Shown: positions 23,069 to 30,840 of the stretch, one piece after another
Layout: each line of letters begins with the position of its first letter
How positions within the stretch are numbered: the stretch's first letter is position 1
Assembly: GCF_002933395.1 (NCBI RefSeq)
Contig: NZ_PKFN01000009.1
Coordinates: 1-64,000, forward strand
Reading direction: 5' to 3'
Source: Yoonia maritima
GTDB lineage: Bacteria; Pseudomonadota; Alphaproteobacteria; Rhodobacterales; Rhodobacteraceae
DNA: 64,000 nucleotides
Notes under the pieces: generated by a model
What the model was told of the DNA's origin: nothing
The model's input: only the letters and a program-made list of their open reading frames with translations
Databases searched by the model: none
Position numbers and translations under genes: made by a program

Positions 23069-23498
23069 AAATTGACGCCAACTGATCATCCGTGAGCGTC
23101 ACGCGGGCCTCCGTATCGTAATCCCCACGTTCTTGGGGATTGCGATACGTGCGGGCGGGTATGTACGGCATAGCTCGATCGGTGAAGGTGGAAAATATCC
23201 GCTCGATGATACCGCGCAGATGTGGTTCGCCAACTTGCGGGAAGAAATATGTAGCATACGCCGTGCTGACGGCTCGGTGCGTGTATTCTGAGAAAAAAGC
23301 GGAGCCGGTATCTGATTGCAGGCTTTCAAACTGCATGCCGTCCCAGCCATTTCTTGCACCGGCGGCCTTAGCAAGGTGGTCCTTGTTCTTCGTGGCCAGC
23401 CGTTCAGTTGGTTTCGCGGCAACGGCGACACGGCGACCGTCGCGATATTGGATCAGTAGATCAATGAAGTGTTTGGCTGGTTTCCCATCCCCAAACAT
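22929..23498 (-). pseudogene. TnsA/TnsB-like transposase fusion remnant
   Basis: The N-terminal part, 'HFIDLLIQYRDGRRVAVAAKP' (HFIDLLIQYRDG, RRVAVAAKPTERL), resembles the TnsA-type endonuclease core with its Asp and Lys. From 'SLQSDTGSAFFSEYTH' on it is a Mu/TnsB-type integrase: D in 'SDTGSAF', E in 'LRGIIERIFSTF', then 'YRNPQERGDYDTEAR' and 'IVDVYHQSLHFG'. The two pieces normally belong to adjacent tnsA and tnsB genes, so an internal deletion has joined them in frame. The first catalytic Asp of TnsB is lost and the C-terminus is cut at the hydrolase junction, so it should be inactive. Upstream codons continue in frame without a clear start. Confidence 0.65.
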
Positions 23499-23666
23499 AC
23501 CCGGAATGTATGTGGTGGGACGTACAGGTGAAATCGCCCTGATACAGGTCGATTTGCGGCAAACCGGCTGAGTTCCGGCAAATCCGCTTTCCGTTTCCGA
23601 AACTTCGAAGGTGTCTGGATATGAACCCCTTCTCTCTTCCTAAAACATCAAAAAGCAGACCCAAAA

Positions 23667-23963
23667 ATGACACCAAGAAACTTCTACGATATCGAGCAGA
23701 ACTTGAACACTCTCGGATACACGCCGGGCGTCGAAAAAAACCTCCGTGCGGCTCTCAGGAAATCGACGATTCACTATAAGATCGACTGCCTAAGCCGGAT
23801 TCCCGCTGATCTCGAAGCATTCGATCGCAAGTGGGGAAACGGCCGCGTGACCCGTATCCCTGAAACCTTCAAGACGAAGTCTCAGTTTCTCGCTTGGCGC
23901 AAGAATTGCCGTCAGTCTCTCGCGCGGTTTCATATAGCACCCGTCAAACTGGACCTGAGGTAG
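23667..23963 (+). CDS. Short protein, possible integrase N-terminal fragment
   Basis: The product (98 residues) has no domain that I can name with certainty. 'LGYTPGVEKNLRAALRKS', 'SRIPADLEAFDRKWGNGRV' and 'FKTKSQFLAWRKNCRQSLAR' recall the N-terminal region of some atypical tyrosine recombinases. It stops where the catalytic domain would begin. It lies 150 bases from a tRNA-Gln gene, a usual position for integrases, so a truncated integrase is plausible. The start ATG is preceded by CCCAAAA and a weak ribosome-binding site. Confidence 0.4.
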   Translation: MTPRNFYDIEQNLNTLGYTPGVEKNLRAALRKSTIHYKIDCLSRIPADLEAFDRKWGNGRVTRIPETFKTKSQFLAWRKNCRQSLARFHIAPVKLDLR

Positions 23964-24017
23964 GGGCCAGTGCGACGCCGTGCCTGAGCGGGTGAACGGG
24001 TTAGGGAGCGGGTGCGC

Positions 24018-24059
24018 TGTATCCCACCTTGTATCCCACTTTTGACAGACTGGGATACA
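24018..24059. repeat. Triple TGTATCCCA repeat next to tRNA-Gln
   Basis: TGTATCCCA occurs at 24018-24026 and again at 24030-24038, and its exact reverse complement TGGGATACA at 24051-24059. Such arm-like repeats close to a tRNA 3' end recall integrase arm-binding sites. No second copy of the tRNA 3' end was found elsewhere, so an attachment site is not proven. Confidence 0.5.
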
Positions 24060-24113
24060 TGATGATCCGCAAGAGGTGAAAACCCCTTGTTTTGTGCGGT
24101 TTGGTGAGAGAGC

Positions 24114-24188
24114 TGGCTGGGGTGGTAGGATTCGAACCTACGGTACACGCTACCAAAAAGCGTTGCCTTACCACTTGGCTACACCCCA
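24114..24188 (-). tRNA. tRNA-Gln (TTG)
   Basis: Read on the minus strand, the cloverleaf begins TGGGGTGTAGCC and ends CCACCCCAGCCA, with encoded CCA. The anticodon stem ACGCT/AGCGT encloses the loop TTTTGGT, giving anticodon TTG. The T-arm contains GGTTCGAATCC. It separates the debris region from the backbone, its 3' end facing the debris, as expected for an integration target. Confidence 0.96.
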
Positions 24189-24250
24189 TCAGCGAGGGGG
24201 TGGATACTGCGAAGATGCGCAGTGCACAAGCCCCATTTCGACAAAAAATG

Positions 24251-25531
24251 TCATTCTTTTAAACTATCGTCGCGGAGTAGGTCTTCGGTGCTGTCTTGGT
24301 CGCGTTCTGCGTCAACGATACGTGTTAATGCCGCATCGGTCTCGGCCGCTACCGGCTGGACTCGCGTGCTTTCGGCTGGTGGTGGTTCGGGTGTGTCACG
24401 AATGATTTGAATGGCTTGGGTCGCATCTGGAATATCAATACCTGCGTTTAGGACCGCAAGTTTTACCTGCCTTAGCGTTTCACCTTTGGCACGCACTATG
24501 GAGCTATTATTCTGATCTACCCAGCCCGTTATAACGAGTTCGATGCCGGCTGGGTGTAGGGCTTCGATCCACGCGTCGGCGGCCGGTTCTGCTAGGATAA
24601 ATGGCAAGGCCTGCACCGTTTCTGACACGAGATTGCGTGTTTCTTGGAGGTCCGCATTTCTGTCGACCATGATGGAAAACTTAAAACGACGCTCTGCATT
24701 TTGGCTGTAGTTTATGATCCGGCTTTTGAAAACGGTGGCATTGGGAATACGAATATGATTCCCATCAAACGACAGTAGAATCGTTGCGCGGCTGGTCAGG
24801 CGTATGACTTTGCCCTGATCGCCGTTGATTTCGACTGTATCATTCGGGCGAAAGGGTTGGCGGATGGACAGCATGACCGACGCGATAAAGTTTTCGACCG
24901 TATCACGGACAGCAAAACCAAGCGCGAGCCCGATGATCCCCGCCGCACCTAAGATCGTGCTTAGTAAAGCGGTCGCGTTCAAGATATCGAGAGCGATAAC
25001 AATTCCGAAGATGACAAAACCGATGCGAAGCAATTGCCGGTATAAGTCTGCGATAAATTGGTTCGGAGCAAGGCGTTCCCAGGGGTGACGCATGCGCGCG
25101 AGTGCGAAACCCACAAAAACCACCAAAGCAAAGGCGAGCGCCGCAATGGCCGCAAGCGGAAGGAATATTATAAATTGGTCAACCCGCGACATGAACCGAT
25201 CAATCGCGGGGTCAAGACGCTGACTGATATCGGCGGTTTCAGTGACTTGATTTTTCACAGCAACGACGCCTTCGATGCGTGCAGCAAGCGTGTCGAGTGC
25301 GCTGATCTCCATCGTCGATGTTGTCGTGCCGCGCAGGGTGACTATGCCTTCGCTAACGAGAACGGTAACGTCATCATAGTTCCCAAGCTCGCGCAAAATC
25401 TCTCGCATGCGAACAGCTATGTCGGCATCTTGCTGGTGATAGCCTTGGGTGGTGATTGTGCCGCTTGCCTCTTGGGCGGTGGCGGGGGCCGTGAACGATA
25501 GAAACAGAAATAGGACGGTAATAACGCGCAT
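24251..25531 (-). CDS. BON-domain MscS-type mechanosensitive channel
   Basis: This 426-residue protein has a signal peptide (1-20), a periplasmic BON domain (about 35-105: 'ILRELGNYDDVTVLVSEGIV' in pieces), three or more membrane helices and an MscS core. The pore helix shows 'AAGIIGLALGFAVRDTVENF' (AAGIIGLALGF, AVRDTVENF) and the beta domain follows with 'IRQPFRPNDTVEI' and 'IRIPNATVFKSRIINY'. MscS channels release solutes under osmotic down-shock. The start at MRVITV fits the signal peptide; an upstream ATG at 25555 is possible. The Pro/Ala-rich acidic tail is not conserved in the family. Confidence 0.9.
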   Translation of the reverse strand: MRVITVLFLFLSFTAPATAQEASGTITTQGYHQQDADIAVRMREILRELGNYDDVTVLVSEGIVTLRGTTTSTMEISALDTLAARIEGVVAVKNQVTETADISQRLDPAIDRFMSRVDQFIIFLPLAAIAALAFALVVFVGFALARMRHPWERLAPNQFIADLYRQLLRIGFVIFGIVIALDILNATALLSTILGAAGIIGLALGFAVRDTVENFIASVMLSIRQPFRPNDTVEINGDQGKVIRLTSRATILLSFDGNHIRIPNATVFKSRIINYSQNAERRFKFSIMVDRNADLQETRNLVSETVQALPFILAEPAADAWIEALHPAGIELVITGWVDQNNSSIVRAKGETLRQVKLAVLNAGIDIPDATQAIQIIRDTPEPPPAESTRVQPVAAETDAALTRIVDAERDQDSTEDLLRDDSLKE

Positions 25532-25596
25532 AGGATCAATCCATGGAAATAGCATGGACTGATCCTATGAAGATGGTGGGTCGGGGAAAACCCCTA

Positions 25597-26430
25597 TTAC
25601 ACGCGCAGTGGGTCAGCCTTAGCGAGCGCATCAAATCCCATCAGGCTTTTGACGAGGGTATCCATGTTGTCCAGTTGGATCATATTCGGGCCATCAGACG
25701 GAGCGTTGTCAGGATCTTCGTGGGTTTCAATAAACACCGCCGCAATCCCAAGCGAAACAGCCGCGCGGGCCATGACCGGCGCGAACTCTCGTTGTCCGCC
25801 TGATGAGCCGCCCATGCCGCCGGGTTGTTGCACAGAGTGGGTTGCATCCATCACAACTGGGTAGCCCGTGCGCGCCATCGTTGGCAACGAGCGCATGTCG
25901 GCAACCAATGTGTTATATCCAAATGAAGAACCACGTTCCGTCAGCAAAATGCGTTTGTTACCGGTGCTTTCAATTTTGGCGACAACATTGGGCATGTCCC
26001 AAGGCGCAAGGAATTGACCCTTTTTGATATTGATAACAGCCCCAGTTTCACCCGCTGCCAACAGCAGGTCGGTTTGCCTGCACAAGAACGCCGGAATTTG
26101 CATGATATCGCAAACCCCAGCGACGGTTGCGCAATGTTCGGGCGCGTGAATATCGGTTAGAACGGGGCAGCCGATGCTGTCTTTTACGGATTGCATCACT
26201 TTTAGGCCTTCGTCCATGCCAAGGCCGCGTTTGCCGCCCAACGAAGTCCGGTTGGCTTTGTCGTAGCTTCCCTTGAATACGAATTGCGCACCATGACGGG
26301 CGCAAACTTCAGCCATGTGGCCTGCAATCATTTGCGCGTGATCTGTGCTTTCAAGCTGGCATGGGCCAGCGATGAGCAAAAGTGGTAGGTCATTGCTAAC
26401 CGTGAGCGGGCCTATTTCGACGTTATGCAT
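25597..26430 (-). CDS. kdsA: 3-deoxy-8-phosphooctulonate (KDO-8-P) synthase
   Basis: This 277-residue TIM-barrel enzyme joins phosphoenolpyruvate and arabinose 5-phosphate to form KDO 8-phosphate, for lipopolysaccharide or KDO-containing capsule. Typical blocks are 'LIAGPCQLES', 'VFKGSYDKANRTSLGGKRG' (FKGSYDKANRTS, GGKRGLG), 'VLTDIHAPEHC', 'IPAFLCRQTDLL' and 'DATHSVQQPG'. The start ATG overlaps the stop of the capsule-export gene (TAATG), so expression is coupled. This links KDO synthesis to polysaccharide export, as expected for KDO-linked capsules. Confidence 0.95.
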   Translation of the reverse strand: MHNVEIGPLTVSNDLPLLLIAGPCQLESTDHAQMIAGHMAEVCARHGAQFVFKGSYDKANRTSLGGKRGLGMDEGLKVMQSVKDSIGCPVLTDIHAPEHCATVAGVCDIMQIPAFLCRQTDLLLAAGETGAVINIKKGQFLAPWDMPNVVAKIESTGNKRILLTERGSSFGYNTLVADMRSLPTMARTGYPVVMDATHSVQQPGGMGGSSGGQREFAPVMARAAVSLGIAAVFIETHEDPDNAPSDGPNMIQLDNMDTLVKSLMGFDALAKADPLRV

Positions 26431-27992
26431 TAAGAGCTTACCTGTTCGCGAAGGATTGAGACAGTGATGGATATGAGCAGATAGATGCCCGAAAAAATAA
26501 GGAGGGCAAGCAAGGTGTTTTCGAATGCACGTGGGTAGGTTGCTTGGTCGGGGATGACTGGGTTAACGCTTTGCGATAGGTATCGTACCTGCCTATTGGC
26601 TTCGATCCGGGCGGTTTCCATTTGGGTAAGTGCTTGCTGCACCATACTTGTTTGGAAGTTATAGTTTTCTTCGGCGACCCGCAGTTCCGTATTGCGTGCA
26701 GCAAGCGACACTGCACCGCTGGACGTGCCTGTTAATTCTTCCCTGAGTTCTGAGATAAGCTGATCAATGTTTGCGATTTGGTCGCGCAATGCCTGAACTT
26801 GGATTTCGCTGGGCCGTTCAACGTTCAAACGTGATTGCAGCACGAGCGTCAACTGCTGGCGCTCACTTTCTAACGCGTTGATTTGCCCCATGCGCGCACC
26901 GGATTCACTACCGGCGTCGATCTGTTGCATCGATTCTTGGAGTTCGAGCCAGCTTGCAAGCGCTTCGGCGCGGCGTGCTTCGGCGTCTTCATAACTTTGC
27001 AGAGCCCCTGTCATTTGATCGACGCGTAAACGACCGGTCAGTTGATCGACCTGTTCTTCCGCGTATCTGATCAAGGCCTCAGAGAAAGCAAAACTTGTAT
27101 TGGGATCTGCGGCAATGACCTCCATTTTGATGATCCCTTCCGTGGGGTCATAGCTAATGCGGACATGATCAGTATACAGTTTGAATGTTTCTTCGTTGGT
27201 CGCATTTTCAGGAAGGCGTTGAATCGAATCGATGCTCTCATCGCTAAAGTGCTCTTTGAACCCATGATCTTGTTCTAATCGTAACATCGCTTCGCGGGAC
27301 GCGAGGTAGGATTGCACCGCAATACTGTCTTGCTGCGTCGCCATTGACGTACCTTGAAACAGCGTCGAAAGACCCGCCGGGCTTGCCGATTGTGACTGCG
27401 CTTGCTGGATCACGACTTCTGATTTGGTGGCGTACATTGGGGTTGCGATCGTATAGAAATACCAACCAACCATGAATGTCGGCAGCAACACAAAGAAGGC
27501 AAGCCGCGTAAACATAAGCAGCAGTTTGCGGCGGCGGCGGCGGGCAATATCAACCTGAATTTGACGGATTTCCGCTGCATGTTCGGGGTTCATTTTTAGA
27601 CCCGCTGAGCCTGCGACCTTGGCTTTGTGCCGCGGGTTTACCTTTTGCGGTAGCTGTATCTGTCCAGGTTGGCCTGCGTTGTTGGCATTTTCAGGCATGA
27701 CCAATTCGAGCACTGATTTTTGCTGGAATGGGTCAATACCTGCTGCGCGCAACTGCCGTACGGCATCAAATTCAGAGGTAAATGTAAGGCCGCGTTTTTG
27801 GGCAACACGACGTGCCATCCGCAATTGACGCGCAGTTAGACGTTCTTTGCTGATCGCATCGTTTTCGGCTGCGATCGCATCTGGGTCTTCTAGATGGTTT
27901 TCCGGGTTGTGGTTTTGGTGCTGAACGTTCGTTTCAGATTTGACCCCATCACGACGGATACGAAATCTTTTAACCTTTGGTTTAATAGTCAT
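26430..27992 (-). CDS. kpsE: KpsE-type capsule polysaccharide export inner-membrane protein
   Basis: This 520-residue polysaccharide co-polymerase-like protein has a long basic cytoplasmic N-terminus (1-145), a membrane helix ('LAFFVLLPTFMVGWYFYTIA' area), a large periplasmic part with coiled-coil segments ('GALQSYEDAEARRAEALASW' area) and a second C-terminal helix ('LLALLIFSGIYLLISITVS' area). This is the KpsE/BexC/RkpR layout that bridges the ABC exporter and the outer-membrane channel. The N-terminal extension is longer than in KpsE of Escherichia coli. I chose the start MTIKPK. It overlaps kpsT by 11 bases and kdsA by 1. Confidence 0.88.
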   Translation of the reverse strand: MTIKPKVKRFRIRRDGVKSETNVQHQNHNPENHLEDPDAIAAENDAISKERLTARQLRMARRVAQKRGLTFTSEFDAVRQLRAAGIDPFQQKSVLELVMPENANNAGQPGQIQLPQKVNPRHKAKVAGSAGLKMNPEHAAEIRQIQVDIARRRRRKLLLMFTRLAFFVLLPTFMVGWYFYTIATPMYATKSEVVIQQAQSQSASPAGLSTLFQGTSMATQQDSIAVQSYLASREAMLRLEQDHGFKEHFSDESIDSIQRLPENATNEETFKLYTDHVRISYDPTEGIIKMEVIAADPNTSFAFSEALIRYAEEQVDQLTGRLRVDQMTGALQSYEDAEARRAEALASWLELQESMQQIDAGSESGARMGQINALESERQQLTLVLQSRLNVERPSEIQVQALRDQIANIDQLISELREELTGTSSGAVSLAARNTELRVAEENYNFQTSMVQQALTQMETARIEANRQVRYLSQSVNPVIPDQATYPRAFENTLLALLIFSGIYLLISITVSILREQVSS

Positions 27993-28629
27993 ATGCGGCC
28001 TTTGCCTCTTCCAGCGTGTCAAACATATAGAGCTGCCCGTTTCGAAGTACCGCTGCTGTGCGCACAAAACGTTCTAATGTTGCAGCTTGGTGCGACACGA
28101 TAATCATCGTTGTGGTCTCAAGACGTTCACGTAAAATAGCGCCGGCTTTGCGATTAAATTCCGCATCGGTAGATCCCGGCATACCTTCGTCAATAAGGTA
28201 TATATCAAAGTCTAATGCAAGCATCAGAGCAAACGAAAAGCGTGCTTTCATACCGGTTGAGTAGACCCCAATAGGCATATCGAAATATTCTTCTAAGCCG
28301 CAAAGCCAGCGACAGTACGCTTCGATGTAATCAGGATCCAAACCATAAAGGCGGGCAATGTACCGACAGTTTTCTTTGGCTGTCAGGCTGTTCACAACAC
28401 CACCCATAAAGCCAAGCGGAAATGACACCCGACAATCTCTGGTGATGCGCCCTTCGTCTGGTTTCTCGAGGCCCGCCATCATGTTGATAAGCGTTGATTT
28501 ACCTGTGCCGTTTGGTGCAAGGATGCCCAGAGATTTGCCAAGTTCTACCCGAAAGGACACACGATCAAGGATCACCTTGCGTTGGGTGCCTGTCCAAAAG
28601 GATTTACTAACTTCTGCAAATTCTAGCAT
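27982..28629 (-). CDS. kpsT: KpsT-type capsule export ABC ATPase
   Basis: This 215-residue ATPase has the Walker A motif 'LAPNGTGKSTLIN', a signature region 'YSTGMKARFSFALML' and Walker B 'FDIYLIDEGMPG'. It is the short KpsT/BexA form that drives capsular polysaccharide export with a KpsM permease. No KpsM gene is next to it in this window, so the permease must lie elsewhere. It is the first gene of the kpsT-kpsE-kdsA operon, with a 9-bp inverted repeat upstream. Confidence 0.9.
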   Translation of the reverse strand: MLEFAEVSKSFWTGTQRKVILDRVSFRVELGKSLGILAPNGTGKSTLINMMAGLEKPDEGRITRDCRVSFPLGFMGGVVNSLTAKENCRYIARLYGLDPDYIEAYCRWLCGLEEYFDMPIGVYSTGMKARFSFALMLALDFDIYLIDEGMPGSTDAEFNRKAGAILRERLETTTMIIVSHQAATLERFVRTAAVLRNGQLYMFDTLEEAKAAYDY

Positions 28630-28666
28630 CTTTATCCCACGATTAGCCCGCTGATCGGACCTCCGT

Positions 28667-28701
28667 ATCGTGACCCAGAGTCGTTAATTCTAGGTCACGA
28701 T
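28667..28701. promoter_or_regulatory. 9-bp inverted repeat upstream of kpsT
   Basis: ATCGTGACC (28667-28675) and GGTCACGAT (28693-28701) are exact reverse complements 17 bases apart, 38 bases upstream of the kpsT start. The right arm with two further bases, TAGGTCACGAT, also occurs inverted before the catalase gene. A regulator site is likely; the regulator is unknown. Confidence 0.45.
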
Positions 28702-28762
28702 TTTAGCGTTACGCCGTACTATCGCAAAAATGAACGATAAATACAGTAACTTCTGTGGGGGC

Positions 28763-28778
28763 TGCGCCGTTTGGCGCA
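28763..28778 (-). terminator. Hairpin after nhaA
   Basis: TGCGCC and GGCGCA are exact reverse complements with a 4-base loop, 9 bases beyond the nhaA stop. The following minus-strand sequence is not T-rich, so this is at best a weak terminator. Confidence 0.4.
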
Positions 28779-28786
28779 ACGTAGGC

Positions 28787-30070
28787 TTAGCCGTTTTGTT
28801 TTTGTACCTTGGTCAGTTTCCCAGCGACAATAGAAACAATTGCCGCAAAGAAGCTGAACAGTGCACCCATTTTGGCCGCATCTTGCACCGGAATATCACC
28901 AAGCATCACCGTGCTGTCAAAGGCAACTGCAGCGATAAACAACGACACCGTAAATCCGATTGCGGAAACACAGCCGATGACAAACAGGTCGATGACACGC
29001 ATTCCGTCAGGTAATCCAAGTCCCAGCGGACGTGCGGCGAACCACCCAAATAGCATAACCCCCAAGGGTTTACCGATAAGAAGACCGGCTAAAACCAACC
29101 ACGTTGGCGACCCGATTGATGAAAACTCCACACCGGCGTTGAGTAGTCCAAAGAAGAACAAGACGATCTCAACGGGGTGTTTCAGGAGGTGTTCGATGTG
29201 GTTCAGGAGGTCAGTAAGATATTGTTCGGCCTCTGAGAAAATACCAAACGCGCGATCTGCGTGTGGGATGGTCGGAACAATCGGCAGCAGACCCAAGGCA
29301 GGGTGAATACCGGCCTGTTGAAAGCCGTACCAGCTTGCACATGCTGCCACGAGGTATGGCCAGAACGATAGTTTGTTACGTACCCAAGTCGAGGTTGGGC
29401 GCATTTCATTACCGCGGTCCATACGACGTGGTAGGCGGTTGAACAGGTAAAAGACTGCCAGTGCAGAAAAGACTGAAAGCAGCAGCCACTCTGGAGCAAG
29501 TTCGCCGGAAGGATAGAAAATCGCGAGGATAATCAGGCCCGCGGCGTCATCGGCAATTGCCAACAGAAGCAAGAACCGAACAGCCGGGTGACCGGCGCCA
29601 AACACAAGGCGACCAACAAGATAGCTGAATGCAATGTCCGTCGCCGTCGGAATAGCCCAGCCATTTGCAACAGCGTTGTATGTTTCTGAACCTAAGAAAT
29701 ATGCGAGACCAAGATAAACTGAAATCGGACCGACCATACCACCAAGCGTCGCAAACAACGGCGTCGCTGCTTTTTTGCCGCGCAAGCTGCCGTTTTGCAG
29801 AATAACGGCTTCCCACACTTCTTTGGCTGCGATGGCAAAGAAAAATGCCATTAAGACATCGTTTACAAGGTAATGGAGCGTAAGTGTCCGATAGGTGACT
29901 TGACCGTTTTCATCGTAGTGCGGATGCCCAACCCATGAATCGTGGATCAACTCAAAGTCGACGAAATGGTGATAGCTTGTTGCATCAATGTTGGCCCAAA
30001 TCAGAGCAATCGACGCGCCAATGATCAACAACAGCGAATAGTTGGTTAAAAAGTTCCATACGCGATACAT
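28787..30070 (-). CDS. nhaA: Na+/H+ antiporter NhaA
   Basis: This 427-residue inner-membrane protein has about twelve helices and the NhaA family blocks: 'AVANGWAIPTATDIAFSYLV' (ANGWAIPTATDIA, FSYLVGRL) with the ion-binding Asp region, 'LLLAIADDAAGLIILAIFY' (LLLAIADDAAGL) with the paired Asp, and 'LFFFGLLNAGVEF'. It expels sodium and helps pH control, fitting a marine life. I chose the start MYRVWN, preceded by GGGGG, rather than an ATG 18 codons upstream. It is a single gene between the capsule operon and the amino-sugar locus. Confidence 0.93.
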   Translation of the reverse strand: MYRVWNFLTNYSLLLIIGASIALIWANIDATSYHHFVDFELIHDSWVGHPHYDENGQVTYRTLTLHYLVNDVLMAFFFAIAAKEVWEAVILQNGSLRGKKAATPLFATLGGMVGPISVYLGLAYFLGSETYNAVANGWAIPTATDIAFSYLVGRLVFGAGHPAVRFLLLLAIADDAAGLIILAIFYPSGELAPEWLLLSVFSALAVFYLFNRLPRRMDRGNEMRPTSTWVRNKLSFWPYLVAACASWYGFQQAGIHPALGLLPIVPTIPHADRAFGIFSEAEQYLTDLLNHIEHLLKHPVEIVLFFFGLLNAGVEFSSIGSPTWLVLAGLLIGKPLGVMLFGWFAARPLGLGLPDGMRVIDLFVIGCVSAIGFTVSLFIAAVAFDSTVMLGDIPVQDAAKMGALFSFFAAIVSIVAGKLTKVQKQNG

Positions 30071-30426
30071 GCTATCCCCCAGTTTATTTAATTCGCAAGT
30101 AAAGCAAAGGGGGCGGGTCATCAAGCGAGGCGGGCGTTAACTTGTCGTGAGGGGCGCGATACATGAGTGTAGGTGCCTAAGAACGTGTAGGCGCCCATAT
30201 ATTAGGCGCACGTAAGGCGAAGATCCTACTCAAAATGACGCTGGATTTCTGCACGAAATGGGTGAAATTCTAAAGGTTCGGCATATAATTTCGCCTGTCT
30301 TATATTCTTGGAGAATATCTGTGGAATTTCGCTGATTTAGCGAGGTTCGACGCGTGTCGCTGCTTGATTTATGGCCGTCATTTCGGCTAGCCTGATCTCA
30401 TAAACCCCCTTTATTTGGAGTGACTT
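30071..30426. other. Intergenic region before ridA (356 bp)
   Basis: No gene is seen. Two near-copies GTGTAGGTGCC (30167-30177) and GTGTAGGCGCC (30185-30195) lie 18 bases apart. GTGAAATTC occurs near 30268 and GGAATTTCG near 30323; both contain GAAATTC, the core of the sites near rpiR, but the match is short. The last 20 bases hold the ridA ribosome-binding site TTGGAG. Confidence 0.55.
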
Positions 30427-30819
30427 ATGTCCAATCAGCGCATTATTCGATACGACACAGCCGACACGCAGGCCGGAGGCCAACAGCGTCCCTTTGCGAA
30501 GGCCGTTCGCGCGGGGGATTATGTGCATATTTCTGGGCAAGTACCGACCGTTAATGGTGAGGTCGTCACCGGAGGCATTGCTGCGCAAACTGAACAGGTC
30601 ATTGCAAACATCAAAGACGTACTCGCGCTGGCAAGTTGCGGCATGGAGGACATCGTCAAAGTGAATTGTTGGCTGGATGATGCGCGCGACTTTTCTTCGT
30701 TCAACGCGGTGTTTGAAAAACATTTTGGACCGAACCCACCCGCACGTTCGACCGTTGAATCACGTCTGATGGTTGACGCCAAAGTCGAAATTGACGTGTT
30801 GGCATGGAAACCGCTTTAA
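30427..30819 (+). CDS. ridA: RidA-family enamine/imine deaminase
   Basis: This 130-residue YjgF/YER057c/UK114 protein hydrolyses reactive enamines such as 2-aminoacrylate made by PLP-dependent dehydratases. Family features are 'GDYVHISGQVP', 'QTEQVIANIKDVLALASCGM' (QTEQVIANIKDVL, ASCGMEDIVKV) and 'PPARSTVESRLMVD', where Arg binds the carboxylate. It is the first gene of a pair with nagB, 21 bases apart. A D-serine-dehydratase-like gene lies 10 kb away in the same locus and would be a fitting source of its substrate. Confidence 0.88.
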   Translation: MSNQRIIRYDTADTQAGGQQRPFAKAVRAGDYVHISGQVPTVNGEVVTGGIAAQTEQVIANIKDVLALASCGMEDIVKVNCWLDDARDFSSFNAVFEKHFGPNPPARSTVESRLMVDAKVEIDVLAWKPL

Positions 30820-30840
30820 TCAAAGGGATGATGTGTTCCG

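Noticed and set aside
25583-25594. GGGG-AAAA-CCCC hairpin after kdsA as terminator
   Set aside because: The stem has only four pairs and no T-run follows on the minus strand.
30268-30330. RpiR operators before ridA-nagB
   Set aside because: Only the 7-base core GAAATTC is shared, which is too short to support a site; noted in the intergenic entry only.
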